From Perilla frutescens (lineage: Eukaryota; Streptophyta; Magnoliopsida; Lamiales; Lamiaceae): a stretch of DNA of 64,000 nt. Below, piece after piece: positions 34,756-48,516 of the stretch (its first letter is position 1; each line of letters begins with the position of its first letter). The notes beneath the pieces were generated by a model. The model searched no databases. It was not told the origin of the DNA and saw only the letters and a list, made by a program, of their open reading frames with translations. Position numbers and translations under genes: made by a program. The DNA lies in contig BRKX01000019.1 of assembly GCA_026008535.1 (NCBI GenBank), positions 29,950,977 to 30,014,976 of the forward strand, in the 5' to 3' direction.

Positions 34756-37513
34756 TTATGAAACTCGAGAATATTATATGAAATATCAAATAATTAAGAA
34801 TAGAGAATTTTGATTTTCATCAAATGCAACACACGTATGTCTAATACTTTGATCATTAGCTAAGTTTTGTAGTGGTGGATTAGCTAGAGTCAACGAAGAT
34901 TAAATTAATAGATCTGCCGGATATCTAATGAAGTGTATATCAATTTGAAAATAATTCAAAACTCATGAATGACATTACAAAAATTAAAATGTAAGAAATA
35001 CAAATTAGTATATAGATATATATTATAATATATTTGTATAATGGGTTGTGTGTTTAATTAACAGGCTGGAGAAAATGTATGGAAACGGGCTACTACAGTT
35101 ACAGGTTCAGAAGGATCAGGTCAATTTTTCTTTCTTTCCTTTTTTTTTTTCTGGGGAAAGCAATTAATTAATCATTTAATTTTGACACTGGCTGATTAAC
35201 ATTTAAATTGCAAATAATTACCTCGATTATTATAGCAGCATAAATTATTACGATGATAATATTTATTATTGTTGATATATGTTTTGTTCATGTCCATGAT
35301 CTCTGAAGTAATCGATCAGTATTATTCGAAAAATAATTAATGATTGTGTTATTTTAAATAAAATCTTATTTTCCATTATAGTTTCGATTGTGTTTTGTTA
35401 TGTTGCATGATTAAAGTATATATATAAAGTTGTCAACATCACAACATGACTATATAATGACTGAATGACATATGAAAATTGTATAATAATTTGTATAAAG
35501 TATGAACAAATGGGATCTTTTGGCGTTTTCATTTGATGGTTTATTTAATTAATAAGGTGTACGCAGTTAGTGTAATAATATGAATCAAATCCTCTGTATT
35601 CAATCATATTACATTTTGAGTGTCATATTTAGTTTTTTTTAATTAATTTTTTTAATTTTTTAATATGCCGTAGTTGGGGAGAAGGATGAAGCCTAAATAA
35701 AAAATTTAAATTAAATTAAATCATACTAAATTAAAAAAATTAAAAATAAATGAAAGTTTGGGATATAAGATGCCCACAAGAAATGTCATACGGGATATGG
35801 TGTGGTAATAATAACTATAATAATGATAATTATTATTATTTAATTTATTAGTGTTGATATGTTATATTTTAATTTAATTTAATATGGAGCTGCAAGGAAA
35901 AATATGGGTTTGTGTATTGGATTACCCTCCCCTTCTTCAAAATGAATTTTAGAATAGGTAATTCTAAGTGCAAACTCCATTTTATTTTTTATAGCCCAGA
36001 AATTAAATAAATGTAAAATATTATTTAAATGTACCTATTTTACCCTCTTAGCCTCCTTTATTTTCAACTTTAAATCTTTATTTAAGGTGCTAAGTAATTG
36101 AACCCACACAAATAGAATTAATTACCATTTGATTTTCATGTAACATGAAGAAAAAAACCTAACCTGAACAAACATCAAAATAAAGAAATAAAAAGCTAGA
36201 ATATTTATGAGAGCAAACATCAAATCATAGAAGAAGGAAACACAATAGAAGAACCAAATGAAGAAAATCAAAACTCTTACGAATCAATCCAAACCAAGAA
36301 AAAGTTTACTTCTGTAGAAAATTTTACAACGAACTTTATTTTTCGAAAAGACAAAAAAGAAAAAAAAGAAACTAATTAGACATAATCGTTCATTACGTTC
36401 AATTCTCAAAGAAAAAACAACACTTTTCTTCTTTTTAAAGTTGGGTACAACTATGGATTCAAGTTTTTGGAAAGACAAGCAATGACGAATAAAAAAGTCA
36501 ACAAAAATATATTTTAGAATTGGGAGAAAAGAAGTTTGATGATGATGTTATATATGAAGTCGGTTTAATCCTTGAAAGGGTCTTATTAAAGAAATAAGAA
36601 ACCACCCTCCCAAAGAAGGAAATATGATATTATTATAATAAGAAAATGTAAAAAGAATCAAATAAAATATAACATATTAGCATAAAATTAACAAAAAAAA
36701 CGTATTAACATAAAAAAAGTAACATAAGACATGATATCCGCCCATCATATTTCTAACATAAATATGGTAAAAAAAAATGGCATATTGCACCATATTAACG
36801 AAAATATACACACATAATATGTAATTAATCTCCCAAATATTTGCACACGAAAATATCAATTCAATCTTATATAAAACACTTAATTAATTATGGAATTAAT
36901 TGATTGTCAATCTTTCCTTCAATTATGTAAATCCGTAAATCATGCAATATACATTCTTACCCTAATAGTTTTTTTAAAATATATATCAGATCACTAGGTG
37001 CAATTTTCTTTAAATAACAACACTAAAATATATTTTAAAATGCATGGAGATGATGATGATGATGATGATGATGATGATAAGACCGTGATCAAATGAAAAC
37101 TTAACATTTTCCCACCCAAATTAACCATATTTCCGAATGTAGACTCTATATTTATACAACATTAAGTAATTAAGAGATATTCCGCATATCTATTTGATTA
37201 TATGCAATGTTCGCAAATATGCTAATTAACATTGAAATATATATGTGGAGAATCTCTTTCATAGATGGCGAATGATATAATGTCGATAATAATTTAGATG
37301 AAGTAAATGTTCTTGACACTTTATAGTTGTAGGTTGATGGGATGGGGTGGCATCAGTAGTTGTGGTTATTTTTTGGTAATTACATTCACAGTCCTCATTT
37401 ACTTCTCACAACCTTATATTAAATAAATAATTAAACAACAAAAAATCCAAATATATGTTATATATACCTTGATAGAGAACTCACAGAAGCGTGAACTATT
37501 TAATTTAATAAAC

Positions 37514-37557
<44 letters not shown>

Positions 37558-40500
37558 AAATGAATTATTTTGTAATTCACCTATTTATAATGATTTAATT
37601 ATATTTTTTATCTAATTTACATTAATTGTTTTAATTTTATACTTTAGATGGACGTATAATATTAGCCTAAAAAATCAAAACTTATTGAACAATTTTAAAT
37701 ACGATTGCAATGTTTGTCAGTAGTATAGAATTTAATTTTTGTATTGTTTAAAAATACCATTTTATTTTTTTTAAGATTTTTTTTATCACCAATATGCAAT
37801 TGTAAGCAAAATACAATTTTAGATTTTCATTCACAAATTCCTATAAATATATAATTGAAAGTGTATTTTTTTATTTGTTAATATACAATTCCTTTTAAAT
37901 TATAATGTCACTAAATTTTCAATTTTATCACAATATGAAATTTTACAATGTAATTATTTATAAGATTGAATTTTAAATTATATATATACAAATATATCCA
38001 ACAATTATCAATTTTGGTTTTATTAGAAAAGAATGAGCAATAGGGTAATATTTTTTTTTGACGTATAATTGAGTAAAATCCACGAGTTTGCCAGGTCATA
38101 TGATATTGACTTAGATAATAAATTAACTATAATTTTCCTCAATTAATGTGTATGACTAAATTAATAATTTTCAATGAATTAGTTAATATCCAAAAAACTA
38201 TAATATAAAAGAAACCCCTTGTACATATTTGAGCCATAAATTGTTCCATTTTGCTATAGTTTTTTTTTTCATTTTCATTGTTTTTGAAACACTACAAGAT
38301 AATATAAAATTAAATAACTAAGATAAAAACTCTATTTAGAAATTTAAATTAATTATAAATCATAAATAAAATGATTAGCAAAAAAAAGTAACCATAAATA
38401 TAAAAAATCAACCCTAATAAAATGATTAACTAAAAACTAAAAATAAATATATTAAAAATTATTAAATATAAATGAGGAACAAAAATAAAAAAAACAAAAT
38501 TTAAATAAAAATAGAAGAAAAAAGGAAAATCAAACGAAACGTTGGCGTTTGAGTGCACAATTTTATTTGTTGTGCCAGAGTGTGTAAGAGAGGATCTTTT
38601 CTACCATTTAGTGGTCAAATACTATTACACTCATACAATTTTTCATTTTCACATATTTTAATTTACTAAAAAAATTGTTACCACAATTTTGTGTCATATT
38701 TTTGGACCGACAATATAAGTACTCTTACATATAAATTGAAATTCATATCTACATGAAACTTGACAAATTTGACTGTAACTAACAATTTTGTTAATTTTAC
38801 TTTTGAACTATCGATATAGTTGACTATAAATGGTTCTATAACTATCAAATGATAATGATGATTTCAATTGTGAATATCATGAAAAATGCCACATACAGAG
38901 AAGTATTTTTAAGTTTGTATCTTTAAAGTTTTTATGTTTATTTGTCATAATATTTTATCCAAACATATATAGCTTACAATTTGTATATTGTCTCATTTTA
39001 TTATCACTATTCTCGTATTGAATAATTCAATTTTATAAAATTGTAAAATATGACACTCCGTGCATCGCATGAGCGTAATGCTAGTAAGTACTAGATAACA
39101 CAATATATGTTAAAATCGATCATTATAGTTAAAAGTCAATTTGAAATGGGTTTTTACCAAACTAACTATTAATTTTTTACTCTCTCCATTTCTGAATAAG
39201 TATAATTCAAGCATTTTAATTTTGTTTCAAAAAAGTGTCATTCTACGTATTCGAGATAAAAAATTCACATTTTCACACGTTTACCCTCATTTAATGCATT
39301 CAAACATTTATATTTAACTTATTTAATGTATTCATATAAGGGTGCATTAGATAATTTACTTAATTTATTAATTTTTGTGCATTCATTTAAAATGGTATTT
39401 ACACAGAACAGAGAAAGTACAATTTAACTTTTCTTGTTGATTAACTAAAATTATCACGTACGTATTCATCTCTACAGTAGTCTCTTGTGAATGCATATAT
39501 ATTGTTAAGATATTTAAAATCAACTTTTAAATAAATTAATTGATTTTCAAAAATTCATTGTATAATTGTCCCGTCAAATTATAAATTGTGAGGTTTAGAA
39601 TTTTATCCCGATCACTCTCTCTCCTATAACTCAAAATGAAAACTTCATTCGTTTCGTTTTGATTGTTGTTTTAGGAGTTTTATTTTGTATCAAAATGTTT
39701 ATTTATTTTAGATATTTTTACACCCTTTCTCTCAATTTTAACCCTACAAATATATAGAGAGAGAAATTTTTACTAAGAGAATAAGATTTTATTTGATATA
39801 GAAGAAAGGGATATATTAATCTAAAAAATTAATTGTTAATTATAAATTAACATAATAAAACAACAAAAATTATAAAATGGAGAGAGTAAATCATAGTAGA
39901 CAAACTCTCATGTAGATTGGACGTACGCAAGTCTTATATAAGACGATAAAGGTATAATAAGAAAAAGACACTACATGCGACTTATGCATATCGTTGGGTG
40001 ACATTCTCATCATATTATCTAAATGAAAGAAGAATAATCTTTCAAGGTTTAAGAGATATTTTTCTTTTTTTCCTTTGTGGGGAGGGGGAGATGATGATGA
40101 AAAGTGTTTCCCTCCTTGAGGGCGACGCAACGCATGGAGTGAGCCTTCCCTTTGTCTCACTCTAAACTAATAAAGTAGTACGTAACATAATAGGAGCTGA
40201 TCGTAGCAGAATAAAGTAGAGTAGAGTGGGGCAGATCGGTATCTTTTACGATAGCCATTTCTCCAAACTCTTGGTGAGCAATTACCCAAATTTGATGGAT
40301 GCGCTGCGTTTAACAACATTTTTCATATTTTTTTCAATTACAATGCATAATGGCGACTCATGTTGTCACTACAACCTCGAAGATTTGGTATAGTTTTTGT
40401 TGTCATGATTTAACGGAGTTGCGCGTGCTGCATTTCCGAACGTTTTCTTCACATTTTCAATGATTCATGTGTTTGCGTAATATTGTGTGTGATGAATGTA

Positions 40501-43500
40501 TTCAGACCTCAAATACTCTCCGTGGGTTTTGACGAGAATCTATTCAAAGAAGAAAGCTTAACTGTTGCTTGTGTTCGTTATTTGTTTATCTGTATTATGC
40601 TGCCTCAATTCTTTTAGGCTTTGAAAGCAGAAATTTTGAAAGGAAAAATATTGGTAATTTATTCTGATGCAAAATTAGGATTCTGCTTCATGTGCAATTT
40701 AACTACAATTCTATGTGTATTCTCTGAGTAAGAATTTTGTGTGGATAATGCAAACTTTCAGGTAGTAATTGATAATGGAGTGCTCCAGCTCACTCTGTCT
40801 AATCCAGGGGGACTTATCAGGGGCATACAATACAATGGAATCGACAATTTGCTGGAGCTTCACAACAAAGACCTCAATGGCGGGTATCCCTCTTGTTTAC
40901 TTCTCTGTTTGGCCAGGCCTGCCCATGCTCTTAGATTGAAGTTTTTTTCATGAACACTTGATTACTGGAAAAGGCTAAAAGTAGACCACACATGAGCTCA
41001 CATCGCAGCCATGTTCCCATTAGAATTCAAACCTTAAACAATGTTGCAAATTCCTTTTTTCTTGAACACATGTTTGCTCTAGTCATGCTTGTGATTCATT
41101 TCCATCTAATTGCTTATCTAATTAACAACTTAGCATCTCAGAAAGTTCATTTCCATTCACTCCAATTCGCTACTATGTTTATTCTTTTCGATTTATCTGC
41201 ATGAATATTGCATGTATTATTGTATATGCTCAATTGAGTAATTTTGTATGAATTCTGATTAGTGGCATTACAGGTTTTGGGACCTTAATTGGAGTGAAGA
41301 AGGGAGTTCCAAAACAAGGGGACAGTTTGATACGTATGTCTTTGCTATTTCCTCTATGTTTCTTGTCTTTAAGGCACATTTATGTAATGTATGGAGTTTA
41401 ACCCTTGTACAGAAAGCATAGTTCATTCAGTAAAAGTATTGTGTTTTGACCTGAAAAAGTTAATAGAATTTTCGGTACTGTAACTGCATTCATAAGAGCA
41501 GGTTGTCTGCACATGATTCCTCCTTTTCTGTGTATGTAAAATATTTTAAATTTTGTAGTTTGGGCTTGCAGTCGGAGACTCGCTGACTATATCATACCAC
41601 TAATTGAGAGGCTTTGTTTTTGTTTAGCATTGAAGGGACAAACTTCAGCATTGTTGTAGAAAATGAAAAGCAAGTAGAGCTTTCATTCACAAGAACATGG
41701 GATCCTTCAGTCCAAGGAAAACAGTCACCACTAACTATAGACAGGAGGTTCTCTCTTCTCCCTAAGGCTTCTTTATTTATCTTCCTGTCTGTCTTTTCAA
41801 TTGAGGATTAGTGATCCAGTTAAATTTCAGGTTTGTGATGCTTCGTGATCAACCAGGATTCTACTCTTATGCCATCTTTGAACATTCAGAGGAATTTCCC
41901 GGTTTCAACCTTAATACTGCCAGGATTGCATTCATGCTTAGAAAAGACAAGTAAGTTTTCCTTTACCTTGTTAACTGAAACTGACTTCCAAGTGATAGTA
42001 TATGATTCTCAAACTAGTATAATAAAGTTGATTCCAGCCATTTATATCAGATTGTCATTGGAGTTCTTCCAGTCAGATGCAGCACAAAGTAATTAAAAAA
42101 ATGGTCTGATGTACCAAATTAAGTCTTGGAATAAGAAAAAATAGAAATTCACATGACTGACATGTAGAATTGATTGCTGCAAACATTAGTTTCTTATATA
42201 TCCTAAGTTTTATGTTTCATGAATATCTTTTCGTCACCAGGTTTCATTACATGGCTGTGGCAGATAATAGACAGAGATACATGCCCCTGCCAGATGATCG
42301 GCTACCAGGAAGAGGTCAACCGCTTGCTTACCCGGAAGCAGTTCTCCTTGTTGATCCTGTCGAGCCTGAATTTAAAGGAGAAGTATAATGAAACAGCCTC
42401 TTCCTCAAGAAAAGTTCTGAATGCTATGTTTTCTTATGTAGATATGCTTCAGCTTGCTGACTGCATCATAATTGACCTATCATGTCCAGGTGGATGATAA
42501 ATACCAATACTCATCTGAGAACAAAGATAATAAGGTGCACGGATGGATATGTTCTGACCCACCTGTTGGTTTTTGGCAAATTACACCTAGCAATGAATTC
42601 CGAAATGGAGGGCCCTTCAAACAAGACCTGACCTCCCATGTGAACCCCACCACCCTTGCAGTAAGTAAATGCTATTTAGAAAGGATCCTGGTAAAAAATT
42701 TATGTTCAGATAAGTATGACAATTTCCCACAGAATTAGCATGCCTTCATTGAAACAAAAAATGGTTTATTTCCCCATTTCTGCTTTCATATGAAACAACT
42801 AGAACATTGCTGGTTATTTTTCTCTGTATCCGTCAACAATTAGAACCTTTTTTTCTATCTGAATTGCATATCAGATATTTGTCACATCACACTATGCGGG
42901 AGAGGATCTTTTACTAAAATTTAAACATGGAGAAGTGTGGAAGAAAGTTTTCGGCCCAGTATTTATTTATCTCAATTCTGTGCCAGATGGAAATGATGCA
43001 CTTTCCCTATGGAATGATGCCAAGGAACAGGTAACTAACTGAACATGAAGGAGAAAACAATTGATACCAGAATGCATGTCATTCTATGCAGTGCCTGTAT
43101 CATTATTTTGACTTCTCATTAATCTCTGACGGTAATTTTATTCCTAGATGAAAAAAGAAGTGGAGGCATGGCCCTACGATTTCGCAGCTTCACATGATTT
43201 TCCTAAATCTGACCAGAGGGGCAAAGTAAGCGGTACACTGGTTGTATATGACAGGTACCTTTATTTATAACTTCTTTTTTCTAAAAGTTGTTGCATTTTG
43301 TCCTGCAATTTTATTTCTAATTACTTGACTATAGTGGTTTACATGGCACATTGCACTGATTTATAGTATGAGCCAAGGCAATATGAAGTGTCTTTCAGTT
43401 TTAACCTTGATAATCATATTCTCAAGTGTTCCTTTCCTCTCATATATTACTTCTTTGCTTTTGAATGTTCTCAGTTGTTTATATGAACTTGTTCAGGTAC

Positions 43501-45525
43501 ATTAACCAGGACAAAGTACCAGCCAGAGCAGCCTATGTTGGGCTGGCACCACAAGGAGATAATGGGTCATGGCAAAGGGAATCCAAGGTAATGATGTTGC
43601 TTTCTCTATGCTTTCTTTACGGGGCAAATAAAATAAATGAAAGATTGCATTATGCCCTTTCTTAATTTAGCACCATTTTGTTTTTTCCATAATTATATTT
43701 TCTCATTCTATGATGCAGGGATATCAGTTTTGGACCACTGCCAATGAGGAGGGTTACTTTTCCATAGCCAATGTACGGGCTGGTGAATATAATCTATATG
43801 CATGGGTGCCTGAATTTATTGGAGATTACAAGTATGAAGTATCATTAACCATTGCTCCAGGTCCTACTTGTTAAAGTTTTTAGCTCAAAGTATAGTATCC
43901 ATACTCAGTACCTTTTTAGTGGTGATTTTCAGAACTGGCGTTTGAAGATGAGTTGATTAAAACAATCATTCTGACAATCAGCAACATCTTCCAAATTCAG
44001 GCTCTGACATCGACGTTGGCAAGCTCACATTTGAGCCACCGAGAGAAGGTCCCACATTGTGGGAAATTGGCATTCCTGATCGTACTGCTGCCGAATTTTA
44101 TGTTCCTGATCCAGATCCAAAGTACGTCAATAAACTATATGTAAATCATCCAGACAGGTTAGTGTTACGTAACTTAATTTCACTTGTTCTGGTTGGCTTA
44201 CTTTAACGTATTTTTCTCATAATTTTGATCTTTGCGTACATATTCATTTATGTTTGTCTTAGCAGGTTTAGACAATATGGATTATGGGAAAGATATAATG
44301 ATTTATATCCAGACAAAGATTTAGTGTATACTGTGGGTGTAAGTGACTACAGAAAAGATTGGTTTTATGCTCAGGTTACAAGGTAGTTTATTCAATGTGT
44401 AACTTTTCCATTCTGATAATTCATCTATATATATGTTTGTATGTGTGCGTGCCTGCCTACATATACCACAAAGCTTGGTATTGTATCATCCAGGAAGCTG
44501 TGCATTTCTAAGAATCATGTTTCTAGTTAATGGACATGTTTCATGAATTGTAGCGGATTTGATTCATGGGGAACTCATGTGGGTTCGTGAATAGAAATAT
44601 CTACATTCCCATGGGGTTTTATGCAATTCTTATTGCGAACTGTTTAGGAGAGCATATGCAAAAGCCAATGCAATATTCTATTCTATTCACTTCTGTCAAA
44701 TTTCCAGTTCGGCAAATCAAACAACAAAACACATCCCAAAAAAAGATCCGCTTCTCTACTGGGTACACTCACTGTTCAGCATCTAAATGTCATGGCAATT
44801 GTGTGATACCATCTTTACAAGTTGTTGAAGCTATTGTATAGTCTTGACATTGCCTTAGAATCTTGTCTACCTCAGATGTTATGGCTTTGTTTTGCCTTTC
44901 CACTTCATTTAACTTGGAGTAGTTTTGTGTTTATTTTTTCTACTATGCCACTTTTTGCTGACTTCTCCTCAAACAGGAAAACTGCTGACAATGTATACAA
45001 GAGTACAACATGGCAAATTAAATTCAGTATCGACAGTGTGGCTAAAGCTGGGATCTACAAACTCCGAGTGGCACTTGCATCAGCCCACAGTTCTAATTTA
45101 CAGGTTCGAATTCTGAAACATTAATAATAGCTGTCTTGTATTATGATGACAACCAAACATTAATACAATGAAAACACTATGTTCCTTCCATGGTTTATTT
45201 TCATACAACAATATTTCCTTCAGATTTTGAACAATGATTGAATACATGATACTGAAACTCTCTCCAGATTCGGGTGAACAATGCTGATGAAAATCCTCCC
45301 TTGTTTTCAACTGGTGTGATTGGGGGAGATAATGCAATTGCTAGGCATGGAATTCATGGAATCTATTGGTTGTTTAACGTGGACGTACCAGCTGCTGAAC
45401 TCATGCAAGGGGAAAACACCATATACTTGACACAGGCAAGGAGTCAGAGCCCTTTTCAAGGCATTATGTACGACTACATTCGTCTGGAAGGTCCGTCTTC
45501 GTTTAAATTATTAGAGCTTATTTGA
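34582..45525 (+). CDS. Rhamnogalacturonate lyase (PL4), copy A, 16 exons
   Basis: The enzyme cleaves the rhamnose-galacturonate backbone of pectin by beta-elimination, normally in the cell wall. Exons: 34582-34676, 35065-35119, 40762-40883, 41274-41333, 41628-41747, 41831-41950, 42241-42382, 42490-42660, 42875-43030, 43148-43254, 43497-43587, 43719-43860, 44001-44157, 44266-44382, 44977-45103, 45268-45525. They sum to 2,040 bp, giving an uninterrupted 679 residues with GT-AG borders. Exons 1-2 give a hydrophobic N-terminus (about residues 2-31, signal peptide or anchor) and LLQLQVQKDQ, leading into VVIDNGVLQLTLSNPGG. The N-terminal PL4 domain follows, with DDKYQYS (K242) and SHYAGED (H301), likely the catalytic Lys/His by spacing. 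The fibronectin-like domain is at about 414-460, then a C-terminal CBM-like domain (WEIGIPDRTAAEFYVPD; MYDYIRLEG). Exons 1-2 are assigned because copy B conserves their phase, splice sites and sequence; no start codon was recognised nearer exon 3. Confidence 0.88.
34712..34751. repeat. AT dinucleotide microsatellite in intron 1 of copy A
   Basis: About 20 uninterrupted ta units. Confidence 0.9.
35582..35802. mobile_element. Short inverted-repeat MITE (copy 1)
   Basis: The left end (aaatcctctgtattcaat...attacatttt) pairs with the reverse complement of the right end (...aaatgtcatacgggatatgg). The sequence is homologous along its length to 57609-57826. There is no coding capacity. Confidence 0.5.
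37048..37078. repeat. GAT trinucleotide microsatellite
   Basis: About ten gat units in the large intron of copy A. Confidence 0.9.
37511..37555. repeat. ATT trinucleotide microsatellite
   Basis: About 15 att units in the large intron of copy A. Confidence 0.9.
39055..39084 (+). mobile_element. Helitron-like 3' terminus
   Basis: cactccgtgcatcgcatgag forms an imperfect hairpin. After seven bases comes CTAG followed by T, the standard Helitron end. The 5' end was not found; the element lies in the large intron of lyase copy A. Confidence 0.5.
39180..39417. mobile_element. Stowaway-like MITE (Tc1/mariner)
   Basis: The 238-bp segment starts CTCTCTCCATTTCTGAATAAG and ends ...cagagaaag. Both ends are bordered by TA, which fits the Stowaway family pattern. 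A possible second, diverged copy ends at about 39886 (aaatggagagag). Confidence 0.6.
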
Positions 45526-45790
45526 AGTAAAAATGAACTCAAATATTGTTTGAAATCATATAGAAAAACGCTCTTTCCGTAGCTCATGGAATTGACTTTG
45601 GTTATGTTCATCATTTGAGCATCCTAATTAAAATGGGAAATTTATTTCTGATTGGCATAGTGATACGAAATGCATGTTCATGTATCCATCTACAGATTTT
45701 GTAATGTATTTGATCTATCATCTTGTAATCTATTACATAAGATGTAAGTGCTATCTGAATAAAATATAAACTTTAGCTTTCTTGAATCTT
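45526..45790 (+). other. 3' UTR of lyase copy A
   Basis: It follows the TGA at 45523. An AATAAA signal is present at 45758-45763. Confidence 0.55.
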
Positions 45791-46870
45791 AAAAAAGTGT
45801 GACTGTCTCCTATCCTTTAACTATTAATGGAAATGGACACGAGTGAAGCCGTGACATTTATCGCTTTTTTGTGGAATACTGCATTTTCTACTTCAACGAG
45901 TTTGGAACTCATTTCAATAAACTTTTCAGGGCAAGTGGGATTTTGATGCCTAAATTTTGGGGTTTTAAAGAAAATAATTTTTTTCAAAATTAGTAAAATA
46001 GTATTCACTTTTTCGAAGATTTTGCAAAAAGAACATTTGATTAATTTTTCGGTCAATAAATCCTATATAATTGATTGTATTTTAAGATTATATTTTTTCC
46101 AATCATGTAAAAAAAACAATCAATTACGTAGAATTTGTCTGGCAACAAAATTGATCAAATATTAGATTTGCAAAATCTTTGAGAATGTGGGTATTGTTTT
46201 GTTAATTTTGAAAAGTGGTTTATTTTTTATAAAAAAACTCAAAATGTAAGTATCAAAGGGTAATTTGTTTAATTTTTTAAAATACTATTTAAAAATAATG
46301 ACAAATAACTCATATGTTCTAGTGAGAACCAACTCTTGTGTGCGATCTAAGATCTCATTTCCCACCATATATCCTTCAAAATTCAATATATGGTCCAACT
46401 TTTTTAAAAAATAGAGTGATAATTTTATAATATTTGGTAAGTTTTAAGAGTTTGACCATTAACGTAATTTAATAATTCTTATAAAAAAAGAAATAGAGAA
46501 CGATTATATTTACAATGCTTTAAATAGTTGTAGTTTAACAAAAAACAATGATTGAGTAAAAACCATTGTCATTCTCAGCAATGTGTATTCGATTATTAAT
46601 TAAAAATGAACTTTTAATTCCAAAATATAGATTCTAATTAGGAGGGAATAAATCATAATAATCAATTGTCAATAAAAAATACAAATTAAATTCTGAAAAA
46701 ATGAACTCCCAGCATGCTAACCTACGTTAACAAAGATAAAATCTTATTCTAATAGCACAACAACATTTCACAATTCAGACCACAATCCTTATTAAGAAGA
46801 TAATATAAGTCGCCTTCCACTAGCTCTCAATATGGCCCACTTAACTTTAGGTTTTCTTTCTATTATTCAA
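45791..46870. other. AT-rich spacer with a MITE-like segment
   Basis: No gene is seen. Bases 45940-46260 are related to 11600-11900 and have partly inverted ends (ttttggggtttt... and ...actcaaaatgtaagtatc). Confidence 0.4.
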
Positions 46871-46887
46871 AATGAAATCTTTATCTA

Positions 46888-47120
46888 TTTAATAATAAAA
46901 TCATTGTTTCTTAACTAAATTCATTTTTAATTTTAGAAACTATTTTTTATTAAGTTCAATTCACTAAATAATATTTTATTATTAATTATAAATTATTTAA
47001 CAAAATCATTGTCAAAATTAATTTCTCAGCTAAATTCATTTTTAATTTTGGAAACTATTTTTTTTATTAAGTTCAATCCACTAAATAATATTTTATTTTT
47101 AATTATAAATCATTTAATCA
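46888..47120. repeat. Two tandem copies of an approximately 115-bp unit
   Basis: The phrase 'taaattcatttttaatttt' followed by 'gaaactattttttttattaag' and 'actaaataatattttatt' occurs twice, about 115 bp apart. Confidence 0.65.
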
Positions 47121-47397
47121 AAAACTTTACATGATTTCTTTGAAAATTACATAGTGTAGCAACCTATGCATTTTCTTCGTAATTACAACCAAATTTAAAT
47201 TTCAAAATTATGTTTAAATCATCATTTTTGTTTTACCTTTTTTTAGCTTAACCTCAATGACCATTAATGACAAGTGTATGCAATAGTTAACCCAAAAAAT
47301 GAATAATACGAAATTTTTTATAATTCACAATAATTATATTTTTTTGTTGTAATAATTTTATAAATTTTTTTATGATTATAATTTCTAGGAAATAAAA

Positions 47398-47434
47398 TTA
47401 TTTGTATTCCATATGTCGCATGGGAGATACTCTA
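47398..47434 (+). mobile_element. Helitron-like 3' terminus
   Basis: ccatatgtcgcatggg (imperfect hairpin), then agatact, then CTAG followed by T. It directly precedes the minisatellite at 47435. No 5' end was assigned. Confidence 0.5.
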
Positions 47435-48290
47435 GTAATTTGAATATTATTTGGATGTATGTTTCCTATTATTGAAAATTGAAACAATTTGAGTGCTATT
47501 TGTATTTTTTAGGTTTCCTATTGTTCAGAATGAAACAATTTGAATATTATTTAGATTTAGGTTTACTATTTTTCAAAATTTGAACAATTTGAATGTTATT
47601 TGGATTTACTTATATTTTCTATTATCCAAAATGAAATGATTTGAATATTTTTGGATTTAGGTTTCCTATTATTCAAAATTAAAATAATTTTTAAATGTTA
47701 TGTGGATTTATTTTGATTTTATGTTATTCAAAATGAAACAATTTGAATATTATTTGTATTTATGTTTTTTCCTATTATTCAAATTTGGAACAATATGAAT
47801 GTTATTTGGATTTATTTAGGTTTTCTATTATCCAAAATGGAACAATTTGAATATTATTTGGATTTAAGTTTCCTATTATTCAAAATTAGAAAAAAATTAA
47901 TGCTTTTGGATTTATTTAGGATTCCTACTATCCAAGATGAAAAAATTTGAATAATATTAGGATTTAGGTTTCCTATTATTCAAAATTGGAACAATTGAAT
48001 TGGATTTATTTAGGTTTTCTATTATCCAAAATGAAACAACTTGTGAGAATTATTTGGATTTAGGTTTTCAATTGTTCAAAATTGGAACAATTTGAATGCT
48101 ATTTGAATTTATTTAGATTTTTTATTATCTACAATGAAACAATTTGAATATTATTTGGATTTATTTGAATATTGTTAGAATTTATAAAGTTTCATATTAT
48201 TCAAAATCAGAACAATTTGAATGTTATTTGAATCTATTTAGGTTTTTTATTATTAAAAAATTGGAAGAATTTGAATTTATTCAAAATTAG
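47435..48290. repeat. Dimeric minisatellite, unit about 52 bp, higher-order period about 105 bp
   Basis: About 16 units alternate between two forms. One contains 'ggatttaggtttcctattattcaaaattgg', read as its key parts ggatttaggtttcc and attcaaaattgg. The other contains ttatttaggttttc and atccaaaatgaaa. Both share caatttgaatnttatttgg. Copies are diverged, with some units shortened. Confidence 0.85.
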
Positions 48291-48461
48291 GTAGTTGCAG
48301 AAACATGCGGTGAGCAACACGCGTTTCTAAGAAATCTATCATGAACCAAGCGAGAAGGATTTGGGGAAAATTAGAGATGAAATCGAGTCATTTGGAGAGG
48401 TCAACGGGTCGAGATCCGACCCGTTAGGAGAGTTCCGGAGCAGTCCTACCAGTTTCGGTTT
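48291..48461. other. Unassigned segment between minisatellite and MULE
   Basis: It is less AT-rich than its surroundings (gtcgagatccgacccgttagg). No feature is recognised. Confidence 0.3.
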
Positions 48462-48516
48462 ATGTTTTATGGGTAATTCTAAACATAGCCCCCATATTAC
48501 TCTTTAAAGCCTCCAC

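Larger units (their letters stand above)
35120..40761 (+). other. 5.6-kb intron of lyase copy A, filled with repeats
   Basis: It lies between a donor after GATCAG and an acceptor ctttcag. It holds a MITE at 35582-35802, a fragment similar to the MULE end of 48471 at about 35953 (ggtaattctaagtgc), (gat)n at 37048-37078, (att)n at 37511-37555, a Helitron-like 3' end near 39083, and a Stowaway-like MITE at 39180-39417. No additional coding exon is visible. An alternative proximal promoter for copy A around 40200-40740 cannot be excluded. Confidence 0.55.

Noticed and set aside
47435..48290. CRISPR-like spaced repeats
   Set aside because: There are no unique spacers; units are contiguous and diverged, as in a plant minisatellite.
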